Shown here: positions 8,978 through 18,262 of the stretch, piece after piece
Position numbering within the stretch: position 1 is the stretch's first letter
Layout: every line of letters begins with the position of its first letter
Assembly (NCBI GenBank): GCA_964657565.1
Contig: CAZZVQ010000005.1
Span: 25,915 to 89,914, forward strand
From: JAVVHH01 sp964657565
GTDB taxonomy: Bacteria; Pseudomonadota; Alphaproteobacteria; Acetobacterales; Acetobacteraceae
Reading direction: 5' to 3'
Length of the DNA stretch: 64,000 bases
The notes under the pieces: model-generated
Seen by the model: only the letters and a program-made list of their open reading frames with translations
What the model was told of the DNA's origin: nothing
The model's database searches: none
Position numbers and translations under genes: made by a program

Positions 8978-9924
8978 TGCTGCTCGCGATCGACAATCTC
9001 GAGGTGACGTTCAGCACCAGCACCGCCAACGGACAGGTCCGCGTCGCCCGCGCCCTCAACGGCGTATCGTTCGGGTTGGAGGCCGGGGAGGTCCTCGGCC
9101 TGGTCGGCGAAAGCGGGTCGGGCAAGTCGCTTACCGTCAACGCCATCATGCGCCTGCTCCCGCAGGGCGCGCATGTCGCCGCGGGCAGCATCCGGTTCGA
9201 CGGCCGCGACCTCGCGCAACTGGACGAGGCCGCATTGAACGACCTGCGCGGCAACGCGATCACGGTCATCACGCAGTCGCCGCACGCCGGGCTCGACCCC
9301 TTGGCGCGGATCGGCGAGCAATTGATCCGCGTCCGCCGGGCCCATCGCCGCGAGACGCGCAGCGCCGCAGCCGAGGCCGCCCGCGACATGGTGGCGCGCG
9401 TCGGCATCCCCGACCCGGACCGCCGCATGCGCGCCTGGCCGCACGAGCTGTCCGGCGGCATGGCGCAGCGGATCGTCATCGCCATGGCGCTGCTGAACGA
9501 ACCGCGCCTCGTCATCGCCGACGAGCCGACGACGGGCCTGGACGCCACCGTCCAGGTGCAGGTGCTGGACGAGTTCCGCGCTGCCGTGCGCAGCCGCAAC
9601 CTGGGCTCGATCCTCGTCACGCATGACCTCGGCGTCGTCGCCCGCTATTGCGACCGGGTCGCCGTAATGTTCGCCGGCACGATCGTGGAACAGGCGCCGG
9701 TCGCCGCCCTCTACGCCAATCCGGCCCATCCTTATACCGCAGCCCTCATCGCTGCGGCGAAATCCGAAGGCGGTGCGGCTGGGGCGCCACCCGACCTGTT
9801 CGACCTGCCGCCGGGCTGCGTCTACCGGCAGCGCTGCCCGGACGCGACCGAGATCTGCGCCATCCGCCCCGCCATGCGCGAGGTCGCCCCGCTCCAGTTC
9901 GCGGCGTGCCATCATGCAGGCTGA
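8977..9924 (+). CDS. ABC transporter ATP-binding protein, DppD type
   Basis: A 315-residue cytoplasmic ATPase of the oligopeptide/dipeptide importer group. Walker A GESGSGKS is near residue 45, the signature LSGGMAQR near residue 158, and Walker B VIADEPTTGLD near residue 180, followed by the H-loop THDLG. The C-terminus has the oligo/dipeptide extension with PPGCVYRQRCPDATEIC, whose cysteines may hold an iron-sulfur cluster in the family. The start overlaps the previous stop by one base (TGATG). It works with the DppF-type ATPase that follows. Confidence 0.9.
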   Translation: MLLAIDNLEVTFSTSTANGQVRVARALNGVSFGLEAGEVLGLVGESGSGKSLTVNAIMRLLPQGAHVAAGSIRFDGRDLAQLDEAALNDLRGNAITVITQSPHAGLDPLARIGEQLIRVRRAHRRETRSAAAEAARDMVARVGIPDPDRRMRAWPHELSGGMAQRIVIAMALLNEPRLVIADEPTTGLDATVQVQVLDEFRAAVRSRNLGSILVTHDLGVVARYCDRVAVMFAGTIVEQAPVAALYANPAHPYTAALIAAAKSEGGAAGAPPDLFDLPPGCVYRQRCPDATEICAIRPAMREVAPLQFAACHHAG

Positions 9925-10936
9925 CATGGCCCCCCTGCTGGACGTGCGCGACCTGACGAAGTCGTTCGCGGTCCCGGGCTCCACGGCGCGCGTCCATGCC
10001 GTCAACGGCGTCGACTTCACCGTCGCCCGCGGCGAACTGGTGGGCATCGTGGGCGAAAGCGGTTCCGGCAAGTCGACCATCGCCCGCCTGGTGACGCGGC
10101 TCACCCAGCCCACGACCGGCGCGCTGATCTTCGACGGCATGGACATCGCCACCATGCCGGAAAGAAAGCTGCGGCCGCGGCGGCGGGACCTGCAGATCGT
10201 GTTCCAAGACGCGACCGCGACGCTCAATGCCCGCCACACGATCGGCCGGCTGATCGAGGAGCCGGTCCTGCTGCACATGGGTCTGTCGAAAGCCGCCCGC
10301 ATGGGCCGCGTCCGCGAGCTGATGGCCCTGGTCCGCTTGCCCGAAAGCTTCATGAACCGCCTGCCGGCCCAGCTGTCCGGCGGCCAATTGCAACGCGTCA
10401 GCATCGCCCGCGCCATCGCGACGACCCCGAAGCTCCTCGTGTTGGACGAACCCACGAGCGCGCTGGACCTGTCCATCCGCATTGGCATCGTCGATCTGCT
10501 GATCGAACTGCGCGAGACGATGGGCTTGGCCATGCTGATGATCAGCCACGACCTGGCCACCATCCGCCGCTTCGCGGACCGCGTGCTGGTCGTCTATTAC
10601 GGTCGCGTCATCGAGGCCGGACCAGCGCGCGAGGTGCTGGGAAACCCGATGCACCCCTACACCCGCATGCTGCTGGCCGCCGAGCTGTTACCAGACCCGG
10701 CGGCTCGCTTCGAGCCCATCCGTTTGAAAGGCGACCTGCCGAGTCCGCTATCGCCCCCGCCCGGCTGCAGCTTTGCCTCCCGCTGCCCCTATGTCACCGC
10801 CGCCTGCCGGGAGCATGTGCCCCCCTCGGTGCCGGTAGGCCTGCAGCACGGCGCGGCCTGTATTCACCTAGGCACGATCCGGGCGGCGAAAGCCGCGGAA
10901 GCACGATTTCTAGCGAGGTCGGCGCGAACGAGGTAA
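9914..10936 (+). CDS. ABC transporter ATP-binding protein, DppF type
   Basis: A 340-residue ATPase partner of the DppD-type protein. Walker A GESGSGKS is near residue 46, signature LSGGQLQRV near 154 and Walker B VLDEPTSALD near 177, then the SHDLAT switch. A DppF-type C-terminal extension with SPPPGCSFASRCPYV is present. The start is either ATG 9914, inside the preceding gene, or ATG 9926; the first is given because it leaves no gap. This is the last gene of the operon that enters the window from the left; the next gene starts 9 bases later but is unrelated. Confidence 0.88.
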   Translation: MQADMAPLLDVRDLTKSFAVPGSTARVHAVNGVDFTVARGELVGIVGESGSGKSTIARLVTRLTQPTTGALIFDGMDIATMPERKLRPRRRDLQIVFQDATATLNARHTIGRLIEEPVLLHMGLSKAARMGRVRELMALVRLPESFMNRLPAQLSGGQLQRVSIARAIATTPKLLVLDEPTSALDLSIRIGIVDLLIELRETMGLAMLMISHDLATIRRFADRVLVVYYGRVIEAGPAREVLGNPMHPYTRMLLAAELLPDPAARFEPIRLKGDLPSPLSPPPGCSFASRCPYVTAACREHVPPSVPVGLQHGAACIHLGTIRAAKAAEARFLARSARTR

Positions 10937-10945
10937 GTTGCCGGC

Positions 10946-11638
10946 ATGACCGCAGCGGACCATGGAATGAGCGATCTCGCGACGCCGTCAACCGACCCGT
11001 CGAACGTCTTGACACTCGACGTCACCGTCACGCTCGAGGATCATCTCGCTTTACAGATATCCTGCCTGCAGGCCCCGGCCATGCAAGCCGGCCAACGACG
11101 GAGCACAGCGCTCACCGTCCTGATCGCCGCCGCCTGCGCTCCCCTGGCGCTGGCGGTCGGCACACTGATCGCGTGGGCCCAAGACCGGCACGGGCCGCCG
11201 CTTGGCTCGTTATTGCGATACTTGGTCTTCGATGACCCCGGCTCCATGGTCGTAGCCGCGCTGGTGATGGTCGCCTTTGTCTTTGGTGGCGTGCTGCTCC
11301 AACGATGGCTGCTGCGGCCGCGGATGCGGCGGCTGCTGCGCCGGGTGCTGCGCGCACGCCCGGATGTGGATCCGTCCGACCCGCAGCTCGCCTATCGGGC
11401 TCGCGTCACCGTCAGCGAAGAGGGGTTGGAAAGCCGGTCCGGCACTGGCGTGATACTCGTGCGCTGGGACGCTCTGAAACGGTGGGAGGAGACGGGCGGA
11501 CGTTTTTTGGTGCTGGGTGACGCCATGATCGGCTTCTGCCTGTCGCTTCCTGCCGACGACCCGGAACCGCTGAACCGGCTCCGCGCCGTTCTCACCGCGC
11601 GCTTGGGGCCGAACGACGCACCGCGGCACTCCCGATGA
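10946..11638 (+). CDS. YcxB-like membrane protein of unknown function
   Basis: A 230-residue protein with two predicted membrane helices (about residues 52-76 and 92-113, the second rich in Val and Phe) and a C-terminal YcxB-like domain. That domain shows the pattern VTVSEEGLESRSGTG, then a Trp (LVRWDALKRWEETGGRFLV) and a hydrophobic strand before the end. The function of the family is not known. It lies 9 bases after the transporter operon and could be co-transcribed, but nothing links it to uptake. ATG 10946 is chosen; ATG 10967 is an alternative. Confidence 0.65.
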   Translation: MTAADHGMSDLATPSTDPSNVLTLDVTVTLEDHLALQISCLQAPAMQAGQRRSTALTVLIAAACAPLALAVGTLIAWAQDRHGPPLGSLLRYLVFDDPGSMVVAALVMVAFVFGGVLLQRWLLRPRMRRLLRRVLRARPDVDPSDPQLAYRARVTVSEEGLESRSGTGVILVRWDALKRWEETGGRFLVLGDAMIGFCLSLPADDPEPLNRLRAVLTARLGPNDAPRHSR

Positions 11639-11813
11639 CCGATGTGCAGGCTATTCAGGCCCAGCTGGATGCGGCCCAAGCCAGCTACTTTTCATCAACT
11701 GACTGCCGCGTCGGCTACTTCGGCCGGCCCGGCGCCCCCCGATCACGCCTTTCCGGCGCGCTTGCGATGACGCAACCGCCATGCAACCCTTCCGTCTCGG
11801 TCCGGGAGCGACC

Positions 11814-12583
11814 ATGACACGTGACGCCGCCCATCCCCTCCTGCTGACACCCGGCCCGGTCAGCGTCTCCCACACGACGAAGGAGGTGATGCTCATCGAT
11901 CGTCCCTCCGGTGATACGGAGTTTCAGGCGTATGTCTGCCATGCCCGCGACTACCTGGTCGGGCTCGTCAACGGACAAGGCGCCTACACCGCCATCCCGA
12001 TGCCCGGCAGCGCCACCTACGCCAACGAGGCCGTCATCGCGACGCTGGTGCCGACAGGCGGCAAGGTGCTGATCCACACCAACGGCGTCTACGGCGACCG
12101 GCTGATCGAGATCTGCGCCGCCAACGGCACCCCGCACGCCGTCCTCCGCACCCCGTCGTTTACCCCCGCCACCGAGGACGCTTTCGACGACGCCCTGCGG
12201 GCCGACCCGGCCATCACCCACATCATGGTCGTCCATTGTGAAACCAGCACCGGGATCCTGAACCCGCTCGAGCCAGTGGCCGCCATCTGCCGCCGGCACG
12301 CGAAGGGGCTGCTGATCGACGCCGTCGCCTCGTTCGGCGCCATGACGATCGACGCCCGAACCCTGGGCTTCCATGCCGTCACCCTGTCGTCCAACAAATG
12401 CATGCAGGGCGTTCCCGGTGTCGGCTGGGCGATCGTCCAGAAACACGCTGCATGGGCGACGTGACGGAGCATGACATCGGCGATGCGATGGCAGCCCTTG
12501 CCGAGACGCTGGCGGAGATGGGAATGGCCGGTTTCGGGAGGCCGGACCTGGCTGCGCCGCGCCGTCTGGGAGGCCGACCGTAG
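11814..12583 (+). pseudogene. Broken 2-aminoethylphosphonate aminotransferase-like gene (PhnW family)
   Basis: An open frame from ATG 11814 to a stop at 12464 encodes the first 216 residues of a class V aminotransferase. It has LLLTPGPVSVS at the N-terminus, MPGSATYANEA, the cofactor-binding VHCETSTGILNP and DAVASFGA segments, and the PLP lysine in SSNKCMQGVPG. PhnW proteins run to about 360-370 residues; here about 120 codons after the lysine are missing. Immediately downstream, in another frame (12452-12583), MGDVTEHDIGDAMAALAET resembles the usual PhnW end. So the gene has lost an internal segment with a frame change near 12445-12455. Further coding-like pieces run to about 12690 in two frames (EDHYRAQT and VTVDDFFAEFIAS) and I cannot assign them. 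Confidence 0.7.
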
Positions 12584-12691
12584 CCTCGCGCCGGCCGTTA
12601 CGGACACGTTCGTGCGCTGCGAAGACCATTATCGCGCCCAGACACGCTCGTGACCGTCGACGACTTCTTCGCCGAGTTCATCGCCTCCTGA

Positions 12692-13672
12692 TCAGCTCCC
12701 GGCGGCCGCGATGCGGGTCTTGTCGTGGGCGAAGTGGCAGGCGGCGAAGTGCTCGGGCTCGACTTCTTGCAGCATCGGCACTTCGCGGCGGCAGATATCC
12801 TCGGCGAGCCAGCAGCGCGTGCGGAACGGGCAGCCGGAGGGCGGGTCGAGCGGGCTCGGGACGTCGCCGGTCAGCACGATGCGTTTGCGGCCGGTCGTAC
12901 GCTCGCTGCCGGGCGTCGCCGACAGCAGCGCCCGCGTGTAGGGCATCCGCGGATCGTCGTAGAGTTGCTCGGCGCGGGCGAACTCCACCAGCCGGCCCAG
13001 GTACATCACCCCGACCCGGTCGCTGATGTATTCGACCACCGACAGATCATGCGCGATGAACAGGTAGGTCAGGCCGAACTCGCGCTGGAGCTCGGCCAGC
13101 AGGTTGAGCACTTGCGACTGGACCGAGACGTCGAGCGCAGAGACCGGCTCGTCGGCGAGCACGAATTTCGGCCGCAGCGCCAACGCGCGGGCGATGCCGA
13201 TCCGCTGCCGCTGGCCGCCGCTGAACTCGTGCGGATAGCGGTCGAGATGTTCGCGCATCAGCCCGACGCGGTCGATCAGCCCTTCGATCCGCCCATCGCG
13301 CTCGTCGCGGCCGAGCAGGCCTTGGATGATCAGCCCTTCGGCGATCTGCTGCCGCACCGTCATGCGCGGGTCGAGCGAGCCGAATGGGTCCTGGAAGATG
13401 GCCTGGATGTCCTGCCGCACGCGCTTCATCCGTCGCGCGGGCAGGGTGAGGAGATCCTGGCCCTCGAACAAGATCTGGCCGGACTGCGGCTGCTCCAGGC
13501 GCAGGATCGAACGCCCGAGCGTCGATTTGCCGCAGCCGGACTCGCCGACCAGGCCGAACGTCTCGCCGCGGCCGATGGACAGCGACACGCCGTCTACCGC
13601 TCTCACCCAAGCCCCGCGCCGCTTGTAGTATGTTCGCAGGTCGCGGATTTCGAGCAGCTTATCGTCGGTCAT
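12692..13672 (-). CDS. ABC transporter ATP-binding protein, DppF/OppF type
   Basis: A 326-residue ATPase, last gene of the minus-strand importer operon. Walker A GESGCGKS, the Q-loop IFQDPFGSLDPR, the signature FSGGQRQR and Walker B VLADEPVSALD are all intact, and a C-terminal oligo/dipeptide extension with DPPSGCPFRTRCWLA follows. Its start overlaps the stop of the DppD-type gene by 4 bases. It should energise the same importer as the permeases at 17435 and 18259. It ends only about 100 bases from the broken PhnW-like gene, convergent with it. Confidence 0.9.
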   Translation of the reverse strand: MTDDKLLEIRDLRTYYKRRGAWVRAVDGVSLSIGRGETFGLVGESGCGKSTLGRSILRLEQPQSGQILFEGQDLLTLPARRMKRVRQDIQAIFQDPFGSLDPRMTVRQQIAEGLIIQGLLGRDERDGRIEGLIDRVGLMREHLDRYPHEFSGGQRQRIGIARALALRPKFVLADEPVSALDVSVQSQVLNLLAELQREFGLTYLFIAHDLSVVEYISDRVGVMYLGRLVEFARAEQLYDDPRMPYTRALLSATPGSERTTGRKRIVLTGDVPSPLDPPSGCPFRTRCWLAEDICRREVPMLQEVEPEHFAACHFAHDKTRIAAAGS

Positions 13673-14625
13673 TCGTAGAGCCAGCAGGCGACCCGGCGGC
13701 CATCACCAGGATCGCGCAGCCCGGGGTCGGCGCTGCATTGCGGCATCGCTTGCCCGCAGCGCGGCCCGAACGGGCACCCCGGTGGCCGCGCCAAGGCGCT
13801 CGGCACCGTCCCGGCAATGGCGTCGAGCGGCGTGCCACGCTTGCCCCGCGTCGGGATCGAGGCCAGCAGCCCGCGCGTGTAGGGGTGTTTCGGATCGGCG
13901 GTGACCTGAGCGACCGTCCCCCACTCCATGACCCGGCCGCCGTACATCACCAGCACCTCGTCGCAGACTTCCTCGACGACGCCGATATCATGGGTGATCA
14001 GCAGCACCGCCGTGTTCACCCGATGGCGCAGGCCGCGGATCAGGTCGAGGATCTGCGCTTGGATGGTGACGTCGAGCGCCGTGGTGGGCTCGTCCAGGAT
14101 CAGCAGCTCCGGCTCGTTGACCAGCGCCATCGCGATCACGACGCGCTGCCGCATGCCACCGCTGAGCTGATGCGGATACTCGTGCACGCGCTGCTCCGGC
14201 GCAGGGATGCCGAGCTGGCGGAACAGCTCGGTCGCGCGCTCGAGCGCTGCCCCGCGCCCGATCGGCGCATGCGCCTGCATGGCTTCGACGATCTGGTCGC
14301 CGACGCGGTAGACCGGGTTGAGCGCCGTCATCGGATCCTGGAACACCAGGCAAATCTGCTTTCCGCGGATCGCGCGGATGTCGCGCTCAGAGAGCGAGAC
14401 CATGTCCTGGCCGTCGAGCAGAACGCGCCCCCCGGCGATGAAGCCGGGGGCTTCGAGCAGCCGCATGATCGACAGTGATGTCACGGTCTTGCCCGAGCCT
14501 GACTCGCCGACGATCCCGAGCGCGCGGCCGCGCTCGAGCGTGAAGCTCAAGCCGTCGACGGCGCGCACCGTGCCCGCGCGCGTGCGAAAATGCGTCTGCA
14601 GATCCTCGACCGCGAGCAGGCTCAT
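13669..14625 (-). CDS. ABC transporter ATP-binding protein, DppD/OppD type
   Basis: A 318-residue ATPase. It shows Walker A GESGSGKT, Q-loop VFQDPMTALNPV, signature LSGGMRQRV, Walker B LILDEPTTALD and the THDIG switch, and a C-terminal extension with RPPGCPFGPRCGQA. Start and stop overlap the neighbouring genes by 4 bases each, so it is translationally coupled to both the amidohydrolase and the DppF-type ATPase. It belongs to the second Dpp/Opp-like importer of the window, which is encoded on the opposite strand to the first. Confidence 0.9.
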   Translation of the reverse strand: MSLLAVEDLQTHFRTRAGTVRAVDGLSFTLERGRALGIVGESGSGKTVTSLSIMRLLEAPGFIAGGRVLLDGQDMVSLSERDIRAIRGKQICLVFQDPMTALNPVYRVGDQIVEAMQAHAPIGRGAALERATELFRQLGIPAPEQRVHEYPHQLSGGMRQRVVIAMALVNEPELLILDEPTTALDVTIQAQILDLIRGLRHRVNTAVLLITHDIGVVEEVCDEVLVMYGGRVMEWGTVAQVTADPKHPYTRGLLASIPTRGKRGTPLDAIAGTVPSALARPPGCPFGPRCGQAMPQCSADPGLRDPGDGRRVACWLYE

Positions 14626-15860
14626 CCGGCCCGATGCACCCGGACCTCACCGCCCTGCAGCACCAGGCGCACGTCTCCCAAGCGCGACAGATCGTCGAGT
14701 GGATCGCCCGCGACCGCGATGACGTCGGCGATCATGCCGGGTCGCAGCGTGCCGACCCGGTCGGCGATGCCGAGCACCTTGGCCGCCAGCCCGGTCCCGG
14801 CGTTGATCGCCTCCAGCGGCGGCATCCCGCCGCGATGCATCAACTCGAGCTCGAGCGGCATCCCCTCGATCTTCGTGTAGCGCCAGCCCGCGTCGGTGCC
14901 GGCGACCCAGGTCACCCCGGCGTCGCGCATCTTGCCGAATTGCGCCAGGTTGTCGTCGCCCATGAACTTCCAGCGGTCGAGTGTGGCCTGCTCCGCCGGC
15001 GTGCGCCGGTCCATCGCCTCGAGCGCGCGCAACATGAATTCGCCGACCGCCAAGGTGGTCGTGCAGGGAATGCCGGCCCGCGCTACGCGCTCGGCCGTCT
15101 CCGGCACGAACACCTGCTTGCCGGATTTCTCGACCAGGAAGCTGGCGTGTTCGATGCCGTCGAAGCCGGCTTCCACCACCCAATCGATGGCATCTGCGCA
15201 GAGGCAGTGCGCCGTGATCGTGCGGCCGAGCCGGTGCGCCTCGTCGGCCAGCGCCGCCAACTCCTCACGGCTGTACGAGGGCAGCCAGGACATGGTGTTC
15301 AGCGTACCGCCGCCGGTCGCCATCACCTTGATGTAGTCGGCCCCGAGCTTGGCCATCTCGCGTACCTTGCGACGCAGCCGCTCCGGCCCATCCGCCTCGC
15401 CGCCGAGATACCAGGTGTGGCCGCCGGTGATGGTGATCGGCTGGCCGCAGGCGATGATGCGGGCGCCGTGCCCGTGCCCCAGCTCGAAGGCCCGGCGCAC
15501 GTCGAAGATGGTCGCCCGCGCCCCGCCGAGGTCGCGCACCGTGGTGATGCCGGCCTGCAGCGCACGGACGGCGGAGAGTGTGGCCGTCGCGGTCAATACG
15601 CCGTCGGTCTCGCGCACAGCGGTCTCGAGCGTGGCGCCGTTGCCCGGGAGGTTGAGATGCACGTGCGCATCGATCAGCCCGGGCAGCAGCGTGCAGCCCG
15701 GCAGGCGGATCTCGGTGGCGCCTTCCGGCACGGCACCGTCGGGCAACGCACCGGTGAACACGTCGCGCACGCGGCCATCGGCGATGACCAGCACCGGGTC
15801 GGCGACCGGCGCTGCACCGGTGCCATCGATGAGCCGGTCGGCATGGATGATGGTGGTCAT
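14622..15860 (-). CDS. Metal-dependent amidohydrolase (prolidase/imidazolonepropionase-like)
   Basis: A 412-residue amidohydrolase. The HxH metal motif is in LIDAHVHLNLPG near residue 62, a lysine that may be carbamylated is in DYIKVMATGGG, further metal histidines are in TAHCLCADA and GIEHASF, and the catalytic Asp is in AGTDAGW. This arrangement fits the group that includes Xaa-Pro dipeptidase-like and aryldialkylphosphatase-like cytoplasmic enzymes, which cleave cyclic or peptide amides. The start at 15860 overlaps the stop of the solute-binding protein, which ties its production to substrate uptake. It lies between the binding-protein and ATPase genes, so it probably hydrolyses the imported compound. 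No signal peptide. Confidence 0.85.
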   Translation of the reverse strand: MTTIIHADRLIDGTGAAPVADPVLVIADGRVRDVFTGALPDGAVPEGATEIRLPGCTLLPGLIDAHVHLNLPGNGATLETAVRETDGVLTATATLSAVRALQAGITTVRDLGGARATIFDVRRAFELGHGHGARIIACGQPITITGGHTWYLGGEADGPERLRRKVREMAKLGADYIKVMATGGGTLNTMSWLPSYSREELAALADEAHRLGRTITAHCLCADAIDWVVEAGFDGIEHASFLVEKSGKQVFVPETAERVARAGIPCTTTLAVGEFMLRALEAMDRRTPAEQATLDRWKFMGDDNLAQFGKMRDAGVTWVAGTDAGWRYTKIEGMPLELELMHRGGMPPLEAINAGTGLAAKVLGIADRVGTLRPGMIADVIAVAGDPLDDLSRLGDVRLVLQGGEVRVHRAG

Positions 15861-17419
15861 TTCGCCATCGACGCCGCGCCGAAATACTCGAAGCCGCCGC
15901 CGGAATAGGTCAGTCCGGTCAGCTTCTTGGTCGTCATGACCAGGTCGATGTTCTGCCGCATGGGCAGCTCGATCGCTTGATCCATGATGATCTTCTGCGC
16001 TTGGGCGTAGATCGGCAGCCTCTTGGCCGGGTCGAGCTCTTGCTGCCCTTCGAGCAGCAGCTTGGTCAGCGCCGGGTCGGTGAAGTGGCTCCAGTTGAAA
16101 TACTGGTCGGGGGTGAACCAGAGCCGCAGCGCGTCCGGATCGACGGCGATGTACTGACACGGCGCCATCGACGACTGGCCGTTGATGTTGACGGCGAGCC
16201 ACGCGGGGGTGGCCATCTGCTCGACGCTGGCGTCGATGCCGATCTTGCGCAGGTAACCCTGGGTCGCCTGAGCCAGCGGCGGATAGGAGGTCGAGGTCGA
16301 GATCGCCGTCAGCTTGATCGCGAGCCGCTTGCCGTCCTTCTCCCAGAACTCGCCCGGCTTGGTCCAGCCGGCCTCCTTGAGCAGCGCCTCGGCGCGGGCC
16401 GGGTCGAAGGGGTAGCCGTTCTCCAGCGCTTCGTCGTAGCCGACCATACCCTTGACCAGCGGCGTGTTGCTGACCGGATAGGCGCCGGCATCGGCCAGTT
16501 GCTCGACCCCCTTGCGGTCGACTGCGTAGAGGATCGCCTGGCGCACCCGGACGTCGTCGGTCGGCCACAGGCTGGCGTTGATGGGCGCGAAGATGCCCAT
16601 GCCGGTGATCGGCACCGGCAGCGCCGTGTAGCGGTTCATCTTGGTCAGCGCGTTCCAGAACACGCCCGGCACGTCTTGGATCACATCGGACTGCCCGGCC
16701 TGGAATTGGCTCACCCGCGCCTGCGGCGAGCTGACGATCTGGAAGGTGATCTGCGCGATGTCCGGTGGCCCGCTGAACTTCGTTGCTTCAGGGTTCCATT
16801 TGTAGTCTTCGTTGCGCTTGAGCACGAGGCTCTGCCCGGTCACGTAGCTCACGAAGCTGAACGGCCCGGTCCCGACCGGATGCAGCCCGAGGTCCTGCCC
16901 GAATTCCTTGATCGCCTTGGGAGATTGGATGCCCAAATAGGGTTCGCCGAGTTGCGCCAGCAGCGGCGCGTAGGGCCGCGTGCAGTTCACCTGGACGACG
17001 TATTTCGACACCGCCTTGGCCATCGTGCACGATCCGAGCAGGCTGAGCGAGATCTTCGATTGCGTGGTCTTGTCGCCGATGTACTCGAAATTGGCCACGA
17101 CGGCGTCGGCGTCGAACGGTGTGCCGTCGTGGAAGGTGACACCCTCCTTCAAGGTGAAGGTGTAGGCCTTCTTGTCTTCGGAGACCTCCCATTTGGTCGC
17201 CAGCCCTGGCGTCAGTTCGAAGTCGGGGGTCAGCCAAACCAGCGTGTCGAAGATGTTCACGGCGATCGGCCCGACATTGCGGGCGCCGGTGGTGGCCGGG
17301 TTGAGCGTGTCGAACGGGCCCGCCCAGCCGACCATGACCTTGGCGCTCTTGTCGATCTCCGCCAACGCGGGTTGCGCCAGGACGGCGGCGAGACCGAAAG
17401 CGACGCAACATCTCAACAT
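15857..17419 (-). CDS. ABC transporter solute-binding protein, family 5
   Basis: A 520-residue periplasmic binding protein of the peptide/nickel family. The signal peptide is clear: a hydrophobic core and a likely cleavage after PALA near residue 20. The typical family segments DTLVWLTPDFELTPGLA and TFTLKEGVTFHDGTPFD are present near the start of the mature domain. It lies 15 bases after the DppC-type permease and is coupled to the amidohydrolase. Ligand unknown; the associated amidohydrolase suggests a small peptide or cyclic amide. Confidence 0.9.
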   Translation of the reverse strand: MLRCCVAFGLAAVLAQPALAEIDKSAKVMVGWAGPFDTLNPATTGARNVGPIAVNIFDTLVWLTPDFELTPGLATKWEVSEDKKAYTFTLKEGVTFHDGTPFDADAVVANFEYIGDKTTQSKISLSLLGSCTMAKAVSKYVVQVNCTRPYAPLLAQLGEPYLGIQSPKAIKEFGQDLGLHPVGTGPFSFVSYVTGQSLVLKRNEDYKWNPEATKFSGPPDIAQITFQIVSSPQARVSQFQAGQSDVIQDVPGVFWNALTKMNRYTALPVPITGMGIFAPINASLWPTDDVRVRQAILYAVDRKGVEQLADAGAYPVSNTPLVKGMVGYDEALENGYPFDPARAEALLKEAGWTKPGEFWEKDGKRLAIKLTAISTSTSYPPLAQATQGYLRKIGIDASVEQMATPAWLAVNINGQSSMAPCQYIAVDPDALRLWFTPDQYFNWSHFTDPALTKLLLEGQQELDPAKRLPIYAQAQKIIMDQAIELPMRQNIDLVMTTKKLTGLTYSGGGFEYFGAASMAK

Positions 17420-17434
17420 CCGAAGATCCTTTGG

Positions 17435-18262
17435 CTAGAAGCGGGAGAGAGTCGGGTCGAGCTGGTCACGGAGACCGTCACCGATCAGGTTCACCCCGAT
17501 CACCAGCAATGCGAGAAACACGCCAGGAAACACCGTGATCCACCAGGCGATCGTGATGTAATTCTGTCCGTCGTTCAGAATCGCGCCCCACTCCGGTAAC
17601 GGCGGCTGCACGCCGACGCCGATGAAGCCGAGGGCGGCGATCCACAGCATCGCGACGCCGAGCCACGTCGTGGTCAGCACGATGATCCCTGGCGAGATGT
17701 TGGGCAGGATGTGCCGCAGAATGATGCGTGGGGCACCCGCGCCGAGCGTGACCACCGCATCGACGTAAGCAAGGTGCCGCACTTCCGCCGTCGCGCCTTC
17801 TACGAGGCGCGCGTAGATCGGCGTCAGCACGATGGCGATCGCGAGCACTCCGTTGACCAGGCCGGGCCCAAGCACGGCCGACACCGCCAGCGCGAGCAGG
17901 ATACCGGGGAAGGCCAGCAGCAGGTCGACCGTGCGCATGATGAGGAAATGCACGATGCCGCCGGCGTACCCCGCGATCAGCCCGAGGGTGACGCCAGTAA
18001 GGCCGCCGAGCACCACGACGGCGACACTGGCGAGGATGGTGGTCCGCCCGCCATACAGCACGCGCGCCAACAGGTCCCGCCCGAAGGCATCAGCACCCAT
18101 CGGATGCTCGGTCGAGGGCGGGGCGAAACTCGCCATCGGGTCCTGCAGATTCGGGTCGGCCGAGGTCAGCAACGGCGCGGCGGCGATGAGCAGCAGCAGC
18201 ACGGCAGTCATCGCCAGCCCGGCCACCAAGCTACGGTGCCTGAGCGTGTCGGCCAGCCTCAT
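17435..18262 (-). CDS. ABC transporter permease, DppC type
   Basis: A 275-residue inner-membrane permease. The N-terminal helix is followed by the HPMGADAFGRDLLARVLYGGR segment typical of DppC (MGxDxxGRDxxSR pattern) and the PLPEWGAILNDGQ loop near the C-terminus. The start at 18262 overlaps the end of the DppB-type gene by 4 bases. It pairs with that permease to form the channel. Confidence 0.88.
   Translation of the reverse strand: MRLADTLRHRSLVAGLAMTAVLLLLIAAAPLLTSADPNLQDPMASFAPPSTEHPMGADAFGRDLLARVLYGGRTTILASVAVVVLGGLTGVTLGLIAGYAGGIVHFLIMRTVDLLLAFPGILLALAVSAVLGPGLVNGVLAIAIVLTPIYARLVEGATAEVRHLAYVDAVVTLGAGAPRIILRHILPNISPGIIVLTTTWLGVAMLWIAALGFIGVGVQPPLPEWGAILNDGQNYITIAWWITVFPGVFLALLVIGVNLIGDGLRDQLDPTLSRF

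Noticed and set aside
11635..11817. Short plus-strand frame overlapping the YcxB-like stop
   Set aside because: The first 25 codons look coding-like but the rest is low-complexity GC-rich sequence overlapping the next start; no family or ribosome site. It may be a decayed gene start.
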